Origin: Metabacillus halosaccharovorans
GTDB lineage: Bacteria > Bacillota > Bacilli > Bacillales > Bacillaceae
Assembly: GCF_002019635.1 (NCBI RefSeq)
Contig: NZ_KV917371.1
Coordinates: 434,001-498,000, forward strand
Reading direction: 5' to 3'
DNA length: 64,000 nucleotides
Positions 47,520 through 55,749 of the stretch are shown one piece after another. Position 1 is the first letter of the stretch. Each line of letters begins with the position of its first letter. A model generated the notes under the pieces. That model had not been told where the DNA came from and did not search any database. It worked only from the letters and a program-made list of their open reading frames with translations. A program made the position numbers and the translations under genes.

Positions 47520-47571
47520 AGAAAAACTTGGCTTGTCGCCAAGTCCTAATGGCGAAAGCCTTAGTTTTTCT
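47520..47571. repeat. Cloverleaf-like dispersed repeat
   Basis: Outer arms AGAAAAACT/AGTTTTTCT enclose two inner stems, TTGGC/GCCAA and CTAATGGC/GCCTTAG around a GAAA tetraloop. It shares the exact CCAAGTCCTAATG run with the inverted repeat at 38163-38195, suggesting a related family. Confidence 0.6.
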
Positions 47572-47612
47572 TATACTATCATCCATAAAATTCATATGCT
47601 TTCTGATAGTAC

Positions 47613-47640
47613 AAAAAAGCTTACCTGCATGAGTAAGCTT
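47613..47640 (-). terminator. Terminator of cwlJ
   Basis: AAGCTTAC and GTAAGCTT arms with an eight-base loop lie at the cwlJ stop and are followed on the minus strand by TTTTTT. Confidence 0.85.
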
Positions 47641-48079
47641 AACCACTATACACTCCATCACAAGTTCCAGCTTTTGGTTCATAATAACAATGATTTTTAA
47701 ATTGTCCGGCAAAAGGCTGACCATACCATGTAGGTGGGCATGGAGCATATGGATTAAAATACCAAAGGGCATACTTAGCCGGGTGTTGTCTCCAAAAGTC
47801 CAAATTCTGTCTCGCTAATCTTCTTTCCGATTCTCGGGCTCTTTGATAAAACATATTACCTTTTTGAACAGCTTCAAAGGAATAATTTCCACCTTGCACT
47901 TGATAAATGACTTGAGGGACTGTTCTCAGTCCTTCAAAGTCTGAACAATTAGCTACTAACCGATTAACAATGACATTTCCAACATATAACATGCCTTGTT
48001 TTCCTTCACCTTCAGCTTCTGCCCTCATCATTCTAGCCATTAAATCAACGTCTGAACTTCGGTAACTTGCTCTTGCCAT
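47639..48079 (-). CDS. cwlJ: Spore cortex-lytic cell wall hydrolase CwlJ
   Basis: Hydrolase of the SleB/CwlJ family that degrades cortex peptidoglycan during germination. The chain from the ATG at 48079 is 146 aa with DVDLMARMMRAEAEGEGKQG, the catalytic glutamate being in the RAEAEGE motif, and with NCSDFEGLRTVPQVIYQ and the C-terminal CPPTWYGQPFAGQFKNHCYY, all matching B. subtilis CwlJ closely. It lacks a signal peptide, as CwlJ does. GGGGTGA precedes the ATG. No gerQ partner is next to it in this window. Confidence 0.92.
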   Translation of the reverse strand: MARASYRSSDVDLMARMMRAEAEGEGKQGMLYVGNVIVNRLVANCSDFEGLRTVPQVIYQVQGGNYSFEAVQKGNMFYQRARESERRLARQNLDFWRQHPAKYALWYFNPYAPCPPTWYGQPFAGQFKNHCYYEPKAGTCDGVYSG

Positions 48080-48351
48080 TTTAATCACCCCAAAAATATA
48101 GTATGAAAAAAAATGGGTGTTGATACCATAGTTATTAATTATGCAGACTTGTATATCCAATAAACTTATTTTTTATGAAAACCTCTTAAATTTCAATTTT
48201 CAAGGTTTTCAGCTCCATTGAAAAGTAAAATCAACAATTTATAAAAACTTCAAAGTCTATCAGAATCTTCAATTCTTATTTCAGTTACTTCACAATTTTC
48301 CCTTCTCTGAATACTATACTGTGCCCAATTAAATTATACGGAGGAATTAAC

Positions 48352-48540
48352 TTGAAAATTGAGAAAAAAGTTACGTATTATGGTTATGACCTGTTAATTA
48401 ATTCTGTATTATATAAGCGGTGTATACATTGTAATGAATGGTATGAATTTAAACACGAATTAGGCTATTGCCCTGACTGTATTTTTTCCTATGAAGCACA
48501 TTTGAGTAAATCGAAGGAATTGGAAACGAAGTTTTTGTAA
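48352..48540 (+). CDS. Small zinc-ribbon-like hypothetical protein
   Basis: A 62-aa protein with two cysteine pairs, CIHCNEWYEF and CPDCIF, spaced like a zinc ribbon. The start is TTG with GGAGGA upstream. No neighbour links it to a pathway. Function unknown. Confidence 0.65.
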   Translation: MKIEKKVTYYGYDLLINSVLYKRCIHCNEWYEFKHELGYCPDCIFSYEAHLSKSKELETKFL

Positions 48541-48969
48541 CCCTTTACAATAGTGTGGTTAAAATGGATGTTTTGAATTTTCGTCCTGTTTTTTGTTACT
48601 AACCGTTTTGAACCTATAAAGAGTGGAGATAACGATCAATTATTCTTAAATCTTAACGAGAATCTTTTTAAATAGTTTAAACCTGCAATGTGTCAATACA
48701 AATGACTTATGATCCTATTTGTAACTCCCTCTTTCTTATCTATATAGAGTGAGCTTCTTGGTAAAGCTTTTTTATAATAGTCTCATACTTAGCTAAAACG
48801 AAGAATTTGATTTGAGCCTATCCTTTTTTAATTGGAGTTTTTGCATTTCCTAATATATAAGGATTGAATAGCATTTTTAATCAAACTTTATTCCCAAACA
48901 ATAGCTAGATTGTTTGGGAATATGACTGCCTGATTCGTTATTCGATTACAAAGAAGTTTATTGATAGCG
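48541..48969. other. Non-coding gap before the GC-rich cassette
   Basis: AT-rich sequence with no supported gene. It contains the 48708-48760 copy of a yetF-type gene end and a perfect 12-bp hairpin (TTCCCAAACAAT / ATTGTTTGGGAA, 48891-48920) near the end of the SDR gene, without a clear T-run. Confidence 0.6.
48708..48760 (-). repeat. Direct repeat, copy 1: fragment of a yetF-type gene 3' end
   Basis: Shares 27 consecutive identical bases and most of the rest with 51358-51415, the 3' end of the yetF pseudogene. Two gaps (one and four bases) and a few substitutions separate them. The frame is broken here. The two copies flank the AraC/SDR/Atu4866 cassette in direct orientation. Confidence 0.75.
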
Positions 48970-49707
48970 TTAAGCAAGTTGGGCTGTGGGCCGAACAACC
49001 AGCTCGTTCACATCTACATCTTCTGGCTGCTCTATCGCATAAGCTATGGCACGAGCGATGGCGGAAGCCGGGAGAGCGTCGCGTCGGTATGATTTCATCA
49101 GCTCTCTAGCTTCGTTGTCTGAAATGCTCTCTGCGAGCTCGGACTCAGTCACACCGGGAGAAACGAGCGTTACCCGGATGTTGCCATCAACCTCCTGTCT
49201 TAAACCTTCCGTGATGGCACGAACGGCGTATTTGGTAGCACAATATACCGCTGCCGTCGGCGTGACCGTGTAGGCACCGATGGAAGCCACATTAATAATG
49301 TGACCGGATTGCTGCTCTTTCATAACCGGGAGGCCTGCAGCAATGCCATGCAGAACCCCCCGGATATTGACGTCGATCATTCGGTTCCATTCGTCGACTT
49401 TCAAGGCTTCCATGGGAGATAGAGGCATCACACCGGCGTTGTTCACGACGACGTCCACACGGCCGAACTGGCTATGCGCCAAGTGAATGATCGTTTGCAT
49501 CTGATCGATATTCGTAACGTCTAGCTGTTGATAAGCGACTGAACCTCCTTCTGCCTCAATGAGAGATGCCAGAGCTTCCAGTCTTTCTACCCGTCTAGCT
49601 CCAATGACGACATGGGCGCCCCGGCTTGCCAGAAGCTTCGCCGTTGCTTCGCCAATCCCACTGCTTGCACCTGTAATCACAACTACTTTCCCATTGATTT
49701 TAGACAT
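48970..49707 (-). CDS. SDR-family oxidoreductase in a GC-rich cassette
   Basis: Classical short-chain dehydrogenase of 245 aa: TGASSGIGEATAKLLA cofactor loop (residues ~12-27), NNAGVMPLSPM near 90, and the catalytic Ser and Tyr-Lys in NVASIGAYTVTPTAAVYCATK. AAGGAG precedes the ATG at 49707; a frame extension to 49830 enters the next gene and is not used. Codons are clearly richer in G and C than in neighbours outside the cassette, suggesting transfer. It follows the Atu4866-like gene by 34 bases and is likely controlled by the divergent AraC regulator. Confidence 0.9.
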   Translation of the reverse strand: MSKINGKVVVITGASSGIGEATAKLLASRGAHVVIGARRVERLEALASLIEAEGGSVAYQQLDVTNIDQMQTIIHLAHSQFGRVDVVVNNAGVMPLSPMEALKVDEWNRMIDVNIRGVLHGIAAGLPVMKEQQSGHIINVASIGAYTVTPTAAVYCATKYAVRAITEGLRQEVDGNIRVTLVSPGVTESELAESISDNEARELMKSYRRDALPASAIARAIAYAIEQPEDVDVNELVVRPTAQLA

Positions 49708-49741
49708 TATACATTTCTCCTTTTGATTTGATTTATAAAAA

Positions 49742-49996
49742 TTATTTTTCACGATAGAGAACCATACCGGCGTGATAGAGCACCGAATCGCGGAAATCTC
49801 CGTCTGCCGTAAACCCTGTATCATCCACATATTCTATATGATCGCCTACGATGGTATATTGGCCTTGATAAGCGCTCTTCCGGTTTCCACGCGCTTCTTC
49901 GTACCGGCCGTTCGGCAACAACTCATGCCGGATGTAACCGTCTTTTGTTATCCACATTCCAACATAAGGATGTTTTTTTACATTTTGAGTATTCAT
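49742..49996 (-). CDS. Atu4866-domain small protein
   Basis: An 84-aa beta-rich protein with HPYVGMWITKDGYIRHELLP and NGRYEEARGNRKSAYQG, the pattern of the Atu4866 family (PF11512). GGGGAAG lies about eleven bases before the ATG at 49996; an ATG at 50020 has no ribosome site. It is often found with SDR oxidoreductases and AraC_N regulators, as here. Family function is unknown, perhaps a small ligand-binding barrel. Confidence 0.82.
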   Translation of the reverse strand: MNTQNVKKHPYVGMWITKDGYIRHELLPNGRYEEARGNRKSAYQGQYTIVGDHIEYVDDTGFTADGDFRDSVLYHAGMVLYREK

Positions 49997-50217
49997 TTTA
50001 GAATATTCTTCCCCTTCCATTTGCGAATGTACAAGTGTATCTACCTGATCATCGGTTCCACTGTTACGAACTTCCTACCTGTGCACCGCAATTTTTTATA
50101 TAATTATTATCTTATCAGGGGAAAGTTAGGCGGTAGCAGAATCATACGAGATGATTGCCTAATCCTCCAGAAAAATGTAAAGTTAAGTTATTCGTGTGAA
50201 AGGAAGGGGATTAGAGG

Positions 50218-51141
50218 ATGAGTGAATGGTTCGAAAAGCAAAGGAGAGAACTGCTACAGATTATAGAGAAATCCACACCAGAAGACGGGATACATGACAC
50301 ACAAGTTCCTGGTTTACGCTTTATTCGTGCTTCCCAGTTATCCGAGCCTGTTTATTCAGTCTATGAACCCTCCCTTTGCATCGTAGCGCAGGGTTCCAAG
50401 GCGGTTATGTTGGGGCAAGAGGTGTACCAGTATAATCCAAGTAGCTATTTAACTGCCTCGATACATTTGCCGATTACAGGACAAGTGATAGAAGCTTCGA
50501 GAGAAATACCGTATTTAAGTCTGCAGATTCTATTCGATATGAACCAGATTCTTGATGTCATTCAGGTATCTGGGAAGACCATACGAGCAAGAGGGGAGGC
50601 CAGTCGAGGGTTGAAAGTAAGCAGGATGAAGGATACGCTCATGGACGCAGTGCTAAGGCTTGTGAAACTGGTCGAAGCGCCGGAGGATATCCCGTTGCTG
50701 GTGCCTCCTACCATTCGGGAGGTTATTTATCGGATACTTCAAAACGAAAGCAACACGTCTTTGACGCAATTTGCAGTCACCGGAAGCCATGCACAACGAA
50801 TTGCAAGGGTCGTCGAGAAGCTTAACCGCAACTTTGCACAGCCCCTGCGTGTAGACGAATTGGCAGCAGAGGCTCGAATGAGCTCCTCGTCTTTGTATCA
50901 TTATTTTAAAGAAGTCACTGGGATGAGTCCGATCCAGTTTCAAAAGCACCTTCGATTGCAAGAGGCACGCCGTCTGCTCTTTTCTGGATCAATCGATGCG
51001 GCGGAAGCTGCGTTTCAAGTTGGATATGAGAGCCCATCGCACTTTAGCCGGGAGTATGCGCGGATGTTTGGACTGCCGCCAGTCAAAGACGTTCACCGGT
51101 TACGCAACTCCCTTATTGACGAGAGAATGGAAAATTCTTAA
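50218..51141 (+). CDS. AraC-family regulator with AraC_N domain
   Basis: Transcriptional activator of 307 aa with an N-terminal AraC_N (PF06719) domain (VYEPSLCIVAQGSKAVMLG near residues 43-60) and two C-terminal helix-turn-helices (LRVDELAAEARMSSSSLYHY and DAAEAAFQVGYESPSHFSRE). GGAAGGGG precedes the ATG. It is divergent from the Atu4866-SDR pair across 221 bases and is the likely regulator of it. It shares the raised GC content of that pair. Confidence 0.9.
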   Translation: MSEWFEKQRRELLQIIEKSTPEDGIHDTQVPGLRFIRASQLSEPVYSVYEPSLCIVAQGSKAVMLGQEVYQYNPSSYLTASIHLPITGQVIEASREIPYLSLQILFDMNQILDVIQVSGKTIRARGEASRGLKVSRMKDTLMDAVLRLVKLVEAPEDIPLLVPPTIREVIYRILQNESNTSLTQFAVTGSHAQRIARVVEKLNRNFAQPLRVDELAAEARMSSSSLYHYFKEVTGMSPIQFQKHLRLQEARRLLFSGSIDAAEAAFQVGYESPSHFSREYARMFGLPPVKDVHRLRNSLIDERMENS

Positions 51142-51357
51142 TTATATTCTTGTTTTTATTCGTTACAACTTGTGTTAAATGATTTCTGTATGTCAAGAGA
51201 AAGGTAGTTTACTTTAACAGTTTTCAATATCTTCTGGATGTTTATTTCATATACGGTGGCTTATCCCTTGGTTTATATACATTATCGAATTTGATCAAAC
51301 ACAAAATTATCTAAACTAAAAATCCGACATGACTCTTATAGGAGTAGGAGACCAACA

Positions 51358-51415
51358 TATGATCCTATTTGTAACTCCCTCTTTTCCTATCTATATAGAG
51401 TGAGCCATCTTCTTG
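51358..51415 (-). repeat. Direct repeat, copy 2: 3' end of the yetF pseudogene
   Basis: The fuller copy of the repeat also seen at 48708-48760. It encodes the C-terminal residues around SLYIDRKRGSYK and the stop codon. The 51142-51357 gap between AraC and this repeat holds nothing recognised. Confidence 0.75.
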
Positions 51416-52058
51416 AACTTCAGCGTAAAAAACGTCCTTTATCGACCTAATTCCATTTTCCTCCAATTTTGTATTAAGACAGTTTTCATCCAAATTGTAT
51501 TCATTTAAATTTCTTTTTATAACGTTACCATCAGTAATGACACTCACTGGAAGTGGAATTATTTTATTAGGTATTGGCATATTGAAATCCTTTTTTGTGG
51601 GAATTGACTTTCTTCCTTCTTCACTACTGACAACTCTCCATTAACTTCAAGTATTGCATATCGAACATCTAAAATAGAGAAAATATTTTTTTGTCTTAGC
51701 AAAGAATTTATAGAATCTATATCAAGTTTTGTCTTTCTCATAACATCTTCCATCATTTTTCCGTTCTTTATGACAATCTTCGGTTCTCCCTCAAGAACAA
51801 TCCTAGCTTTTTTGGAATTTAATACGATATAGTCTGATAAGAGTGTAATCGATCCCCAAAGGATAAGCGCCAATACTCCGTTACCCACACTAAGCTGTTT
51901 ATTTACTGCAAGATTGCTCCAATTGATCCTATAGCAATAGCAGATACAAAATTAAAAAAGGTCATTTGACTTATTTCTTTCCGGCCCATAATCCTTACCA
52001 TTATGAACATGATTAGAAAGGTTAGTAATACTCTAATGATTAATTCAATTCCTGACAT
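51365..52058 (-). pseudogene. YetF/YdfR-type DUF421 membrane protein, broken by two frameshifts
   Basis: Three frames together rebuild a DUF421 protein of about 231 aa. The first, from the ATG at 52058 behind GGGTGA, encodes membrane segments with RIMGRKEISQMTFFNFVSA. The second (from about 51888) has LNSKKARIVLEGEPKIVIKNG, DSINSLLRQKNIFSILDVRYAILE. The third (to 51365) has PLPVSVITDGNVIKRNLNEYN and the C-terminal domain. One base appears missing near 51905 (before TTGCAGTAAAT) and one in an A-run near 51590. The protein would normally be a membrane-anchored dimer of unknown function. A sequencing error could mimic either break. Confidence 0.82.
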
Positions 52059-52207
52059 CTTCTTTCACCCACAATTCATTCTTATTGCATTATTGTTACT
52101 ATTTACAGTTTTATTTTTGTCAATTATAGATAATGAATAGATAAAAATAACCAGCACATACTATTTTTTGTCTAGCAAGACATCAACCTTACTTAGGAGA
52201 ATTTTTA

Positions 52208-52753
52208 ATGGATTTTAAGAAAACAATAGGGAGTGCTTTTATGGGAATTTTAAGTGGTAATCCTCAAAACGAACCATTACACTATGGAGAGGTTTTTGGT
52301 GCTTGGTCTTTTCTGTTAGCTTCAAAGGGCATGGTAGCAGGATACCAGACAAAACTGAATCATGCAGGCGATGAGGATCTTCGCAAACTATTAGTCGAAG
52401 CCATAGAACAATGTCAACAAGAAATGAAACAAATTGAAAATCTGTTAAAGGAAAATGGAGTCGGACTACCTCCTACACCACCAGAACGTCCCAATGCTCG
52501 ATTAGAGGATATACCAGTAGGAGCAAAATTTATGGATCCTGAAATTGCTGCTACTTTATCTGCTAATATTGCCGCCGGGTTGGTTTCATGTAGTCAAATG
52601 ATTGGACAGTCCATTAGAGAAGACATTGCTATGATGTTTGGGCAACTACATACACAAAAGGCAACTCTTGGTGGCAAGGTCCTTCGACTCAACAAAGAAA
52701 AAGGATGGCTAGTGCCACCTCCCCTGCATCTAAATAAAGCAGATGATTGTTAG
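52208..52753 (+). CDS. DUF3231 family protein (single domain)
   Basis: A 181-aa helical protein with one DUF3231 unit: EVFGAWSFLLASKGMVAGYQ, then the PPTPPERP linker and LSANIAAGLVSCSQMIGQSIRED. It is a shorter paralogue of the two-domain protein at 39610-40620. AGGAGA lies before the ATG. Possibly spore-associated; function unknown. Confidence 0.82.
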   Translation: MDFKKTIGSAFMGILSGNPQNEPLHYGEVFGAWSFLLASKGMVAGYQTKLNHAGDEDLRKLLVEAIEQCQQEMKQIENLLKENGVGLPPTPPERPNARLEDIPVGAKFMDPEIAATLSANIAAGLVSCSQMIGQSIREDIAMMFGQLHTQKATLGGKVLRLNKEKGWLVPPPLHLNKADDC

Positions 52754-52794
52754 AAATGAATGAAACCAAAAAGCAACAATTTTTTAACGTTTTA

Positions 52795-52824
52795 ATAGCC
52801 TTAGCAAATGAGCTAAGGCTTATT
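52795..52824 (+). terminator. Terminator after the DUF3231 gene
   Basis: AATAGCCTTAGC and GCTAAGGCTTATT form a 10-12 bp stem with a short loop, followed by T-rich sequence. Confidence 0.82.
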
Positions 52825-52941
52825 TAGTTTCACTTGTATTTTTTTAAAAAAGCTTTCACTCTCTAGCTTCAACGCCACTTTTCCTTTCAATACATACTAC
52901 TACCTCTCACACCCACCCAGTTATTAGACACTTTTTTTAAC

Positions 52942-53005
52942 TTTACATTTATTAACTTAATCTTTACACCAGGAAAATATTAAGTTAACAATCTATCTGT
53001 ATATT
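52942..53005 (+). promoter_or_regulatory. PhoP-like box array and -10 of the phn operon
   Basis: TTTACA (52942), TTAACT (52952), TTTACA (52963), a degenerate AAAATA (52974) and TTAACA (52985) follow one another every 10-11 bases. This matches the direct-repeat plan of Bacillus PhoP boxes (TT[A/T/C]ACA with about five-base spacers). A -10 of TATATT (53000-53005) follows, with no good -35, as in PhoP-activated promoters. Phosphate starvation control is a strong inference. Confidence 0.7.
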
Positions 53006-53009
53006 TTAG

Positions 53010-53030
53010 TTGAATACAAGTTGAATACAA
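53010..53030 (+). promoter_or_regulatory. Tandem TTGAATACAA sites, candidate GntR operator
   Basis: TTGAATACAA occurs twice (53010-53019 and 53021-53030), 11 bases apart, covering the expected transcription start. Each is a quasi-palindrome like those bound by GntR/FadR-type repressors, and a GntR gene ends this gene group. Confidence 0.55.
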
Positions 53031-53081
53031 CGAGGGGTGAGAGCATATCAAATCTCTATTTTTACATAGATGAGGTAATCA

Positions 53082-53129
53082 ATGTTTGGTCTTAAAAATC
53101 GCAGTAAGGATCTATTTAATAATTGTTAA
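53082..53129 (+). CDS. Possible 15-codon leader peptide before phnD
   Basis: The frame MFGLKNRSKDLFNNC has GAGGT six bases upstream and lies in the 125-base leader, ending 26 bases before the phnD start. It has no obvious regulatory codon run. It may be chance. Confidence 0.25.
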   Translation: MFGLKNRSKDLFNNC

Positions 53130-53155
53130 TTAACTTTAAAAAGGAGACAAACAAA

Positions 53156-54091
53156 ATGATGAAAAAACTATCAAAACTATTTCTAACAGTAGGACTTATA
53201 TCCACTTTGGCAGCTTGCGGGAATGGAGCGAATTCATCATCTTCTGCCTCAGCTGACACTGAAAAAAAAGGATGGCCGGAAGAACTGACTTTAGTTCAAA
53301 TGCCAAACGAAAACAACCCCAATGCAGCTTCTATGCATACCTCATTGAGAGAGCACCTTTCAGAAGAATTAGGAATTGAAGTGAAGGAGTTTGAAGGGGG
53401 CAGCTATGCTGTTGGTATTGAAGCTTTAGCAAGTGGAAATTTAGATGTGATGCTCGCTAGTCCAATGAGCTATTATCAAGCAGATAAAAAAGCAGGGGCG
53501 GAATTGTTAGTTACTCCTCATGTAGAGGGTCTTGAATATTATACGGCTTTTATTACAAAAAAGGATAATGATGAAATCAACAATATGGAAGATTTAAAAG
53601 GAAAGAACTTTGCCTTTGTAAATGCTGCTTCATCTTCCGGCTATCTTTTTCCAAAGGGGACTCTGGTACAGGAGTTTGATCTAGATCCAGATTTAGTTGA
53701 ACAGTCCGGCTACTTTTTTGAGAATGTGACCTTTTCCGAATCACATCCAAACAGTGCCATGGGTGTAAAGATGGGTGACTATGACGCAGCGGCAGTGGCT
53801 AAAGGTGCTCTAGATAGTATGATTGAGGCGGGAGCTGTTTCAGAAGGTGATTTCAAAATTATCGGACAGACAGACAATATTCCTGACGCTTCTTATATTG
53901 TTCGCGAGGATTTACCAAAAGATTTTAAAGAAGCTTTAAGAGATGCGTTTGTATCATTTGATGATGAGAAATATTTTGAGGCTGTTCATAATGATCCAAA
54001 TGCTAGATTTGCAGCGACTGAACAAGACTATTATGATCCTACGATTGAAATGCTTGATGCCATAAATGCTTTAGAGGAAGAATCAAAATGA
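53156..54091 (+). CDS. phnD: Phosphonate/phosphite-type ABC binding lipoprotein
   Basis: Extracellular binding lipoprotein of the PhnD family, 311 aa. The lipobox STLAACGN lies near residue 20, after two lysines and a hydrophobic core. Family features are FEGGSYAVGIEALASGNLDVML, the anion-site AASSSGYLFPKG and DYDAAAVAKGALDSM. AAGGAG precedes the ATG at 53156. It heads the phnD-C-E-E genes under PhoP-like boxes. The ligand could be a phosphonate, phosphite or a small phosphoester; no C-P lyase or phosphonatase gene is present nearby. Confidence 0.9.
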   Translation: MMKKLSKLFLTVGLISTLAACGNGANSSSSASADTEKKGWPEELTLVQMPNENNPNAASMHTSLREHLSEELGIEVKEFEGGSYAVGIEALASGNLDVMLASPMSYYQADKKAGAELLVTPHVEGLEYYTAFITKKDNDEINNMEDLKGKNFAFVNAASSSGYLFPKGTLVQEFDLDPDLVEQSGYFFENVTFSESHPNSAMGVKMGDYDAAAVAKGALDSMIEAGAVSEGDFKIIGQTDNIPDASYIVREDLPKDFKEALRDAFVSFDDEKYFEAVHNDPNARFAATEQDYYDPTIEMLDAINALEEESK

Positions 54092-54930
54092 TGAATCCAA
54101 TATTATCAATAAAAAACCTAGTTAAAGTGTACGGAAAAGATACACGTGCTTTGAATGGAATTTCTTTAGATTTCTATCCAGGTGAATTTATTGTTGTTAT
54201 TGGTCCTTCTGGTGCTGGAAAGTCAACCTTTATAAGGTGTATTAATCGCCTTGTAAACCCGTCGGAAGGGGAAGTTATATTCGATGGTCAGCATTTGGAG
54301 AAACTAAATGGGCGGAAATTACGCAAAGAGAGATCAAAAATAGGAATGATTTTTCAGCATTATAATTTGGTCGGCAGAACAAATGTCATTAAAAATGTTC
54401 TCCATGGCCAATTAAGCAACATTCCTTTATATAAGAGTCTGCTTGGTCTCTATCGTCATGAAGACAAGCAAGAAGCCGTTGAACTTCTTAAAAAAGTTGG
54501 TCTCCAGGACCAAATTTATAAACGAGCTGATGAGCTTTCCGGAGGACAAATGCAAAGGGTTGGAATATGTCGGGCGATCTTACAGAGACCGAAGCTATTG
54601 CTTGCGGACGAGCCGATCGCGTCATTGGATCCTCTTTCTGCCAATATTGTCATGCAGCAGCTTCATACGATTTCTAATGAAAAAAAATTAACATGTATTG
54701 TCAATCTTCATCAAGTTGATTACGCAAAAAAATACGCCACACGTATTATTGGAATAAAAAAAGGGACAGTTGTTTTTGATGGAGCACCATCCCAATTAAC
54801 AGATGAGATGATTCAAAATATCTATGAAGGAAAAGAATCGCAAATGAAGCTTCAAAGTGCAAGTGCAACACATTTAGAAAATGAAGGAAAAAGAAAAATG
54901 CAAGTGGCGGTGGGACAAAACGATGAATAA
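54088..54930 (+). CDS. phnC: Phosphonate-type ABC transporter ATPase
   Basis: ATP-binding subunit with Walker A GPSGAGKST, Q-loop MIFQHYNLV, signature LSGGQMQRVGICRAILQ and Walker B LLLADEPIASLDP. It begins four bases before the phnD stop (ATGATGA overlap), so translation is coupled. The C-terminus is extended by about 30 mostly charged residues beyond the usual PhnC end. 280 aa. Confidence 0.93.
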   Translation: MMNPILSIKNLVKVYGKDTRALNGISLDFYPGEFIVVIGPSGAGKSTFIRCINRLVNPSEGEVIFDGQHLEKLNGRKLRKERSKIGMIFQHYNLVGRTNVIKNVLHGQLSNIPLYKSLLGLYRHEDKQEAVELLKKVGLQDQIYKRADELSGGQMQRVGICRAILQRPKLLLADEPIASLDPLSANIVMQQLHTISNEKKLTCIVNLHQVDYAKKYATRIIGIKKGTVVFDGAPSQLTDEMIQNIYEGKESQMKLQSASATHLENEGKRKMQVAVGQNDE

Positions 54931-55729
54931 TAAAACTGCACATGTTCATAAAATCCCGCTCGATCACAGAGATTCTAAACAAACATTTGCGGTTGTGGCA
55001 GCAATACTAGCCGTACTAATTTTCTCTGTTATTTATTTAGAGATTTCTTTTATAGACATGCTTATGGGCTTACCAAGCTTTGTGATGTTTTTCTTTGAGA
55101 AGTTTTTTCCGCCAAACGCGGAGAATATCCAACAATATATTCCAGCGGTAATTGATACGCTCGGTTATGCGGTCATCTCAACTTACATTTCTACAATTAT
55201 TGCGTTTATTTTTGGAATATTAATCTCGGAAAATACCAATAAATTTAAAACATTACGAGTGGTAACCCGCGGTTTTGTCTCAATTTTACGAAACATCCCT
55301 TTTATTATTTGGGGAGCGTTATTGATTTATATTTTTGGTATTGGCGGGATTGTTGGCGTTTTGGCATTAATTCTTGTCACAATCGGATTTTTAAGTAAAA
55401 GTTATGCAGAATCAATCGATGAAATTTCCGGAGAAAAGCTTGAGGCATTACGGGCGAATGGTTCCTCTTATCTTCAAATCTTGTTTCATGGAGTGATCCC
55501 CCAGTTTGTTCCAGCTTGGATTAATTGGACATTATTTGCCTTTGAAATTAATGTCCGAGCGTCCGCTGTATTAGGTCTTGTTGGAGCGGGTGGTATTGGT
55601 GTCTTAATTGATACTAATATTAATTTGTTCAAATATGGAGAAGCAATTACGATTATTGCGGTAGTTGTCTTGATTATTTTATTAACAGAGTTAGTAACCA
55701 ATTCGATTCGGAAACGTTTCGTTTATTAA
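54923..55729 (+). CDS. phnE: Phosphonate-type ABC transporter permease 1
   Basis: Membrane permease of the PhnE family (268 aa, six segments). The coupling region is IDEISGEKLEALRANGSSYLQ and the C-terminal motif is NVRASAVLGLVGAGGIG. The ATG at 54923 overlaps the phnC stop by eight bases; an upstream in-frame ATG at 54881 lies inside phnC and lacks support. Confidence 0.93.
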   Translation: MNNKTAHVHKIPLDHRDSKQTFAVVAAILAVLIFSVIYLEISFIDMLMGLPSFVMFFFEKFFPPNAENIQQYIPAVIDTLGYAVISTYISTIIAFIFGILISENTNKFKTLRVVTRGFVSILRNIPFIIWGALLIYIFGIGGIVGVLALILVTIGFLSKSYAESIDEISGEKLEALRANGSSYLQILFHGVIPQFVPAWINWTLFAFEINVRASAVLGLVGAGGIGVLIDTNINLFKYGEAITIIAVVVLIILLTELVTNSIRKRFVY

Positions 55730-55749
55730 CGTAAGGAGATTAAAAACAA

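Noticed and set aside
47356-47700. 114-codon plus-strand open frame after pbuE
   Set aside because: It crosses a repeat cluster, a hairpin repeat and the cwlJ terminator, lacks a ribosome site and shows no recognisable protein pattern.
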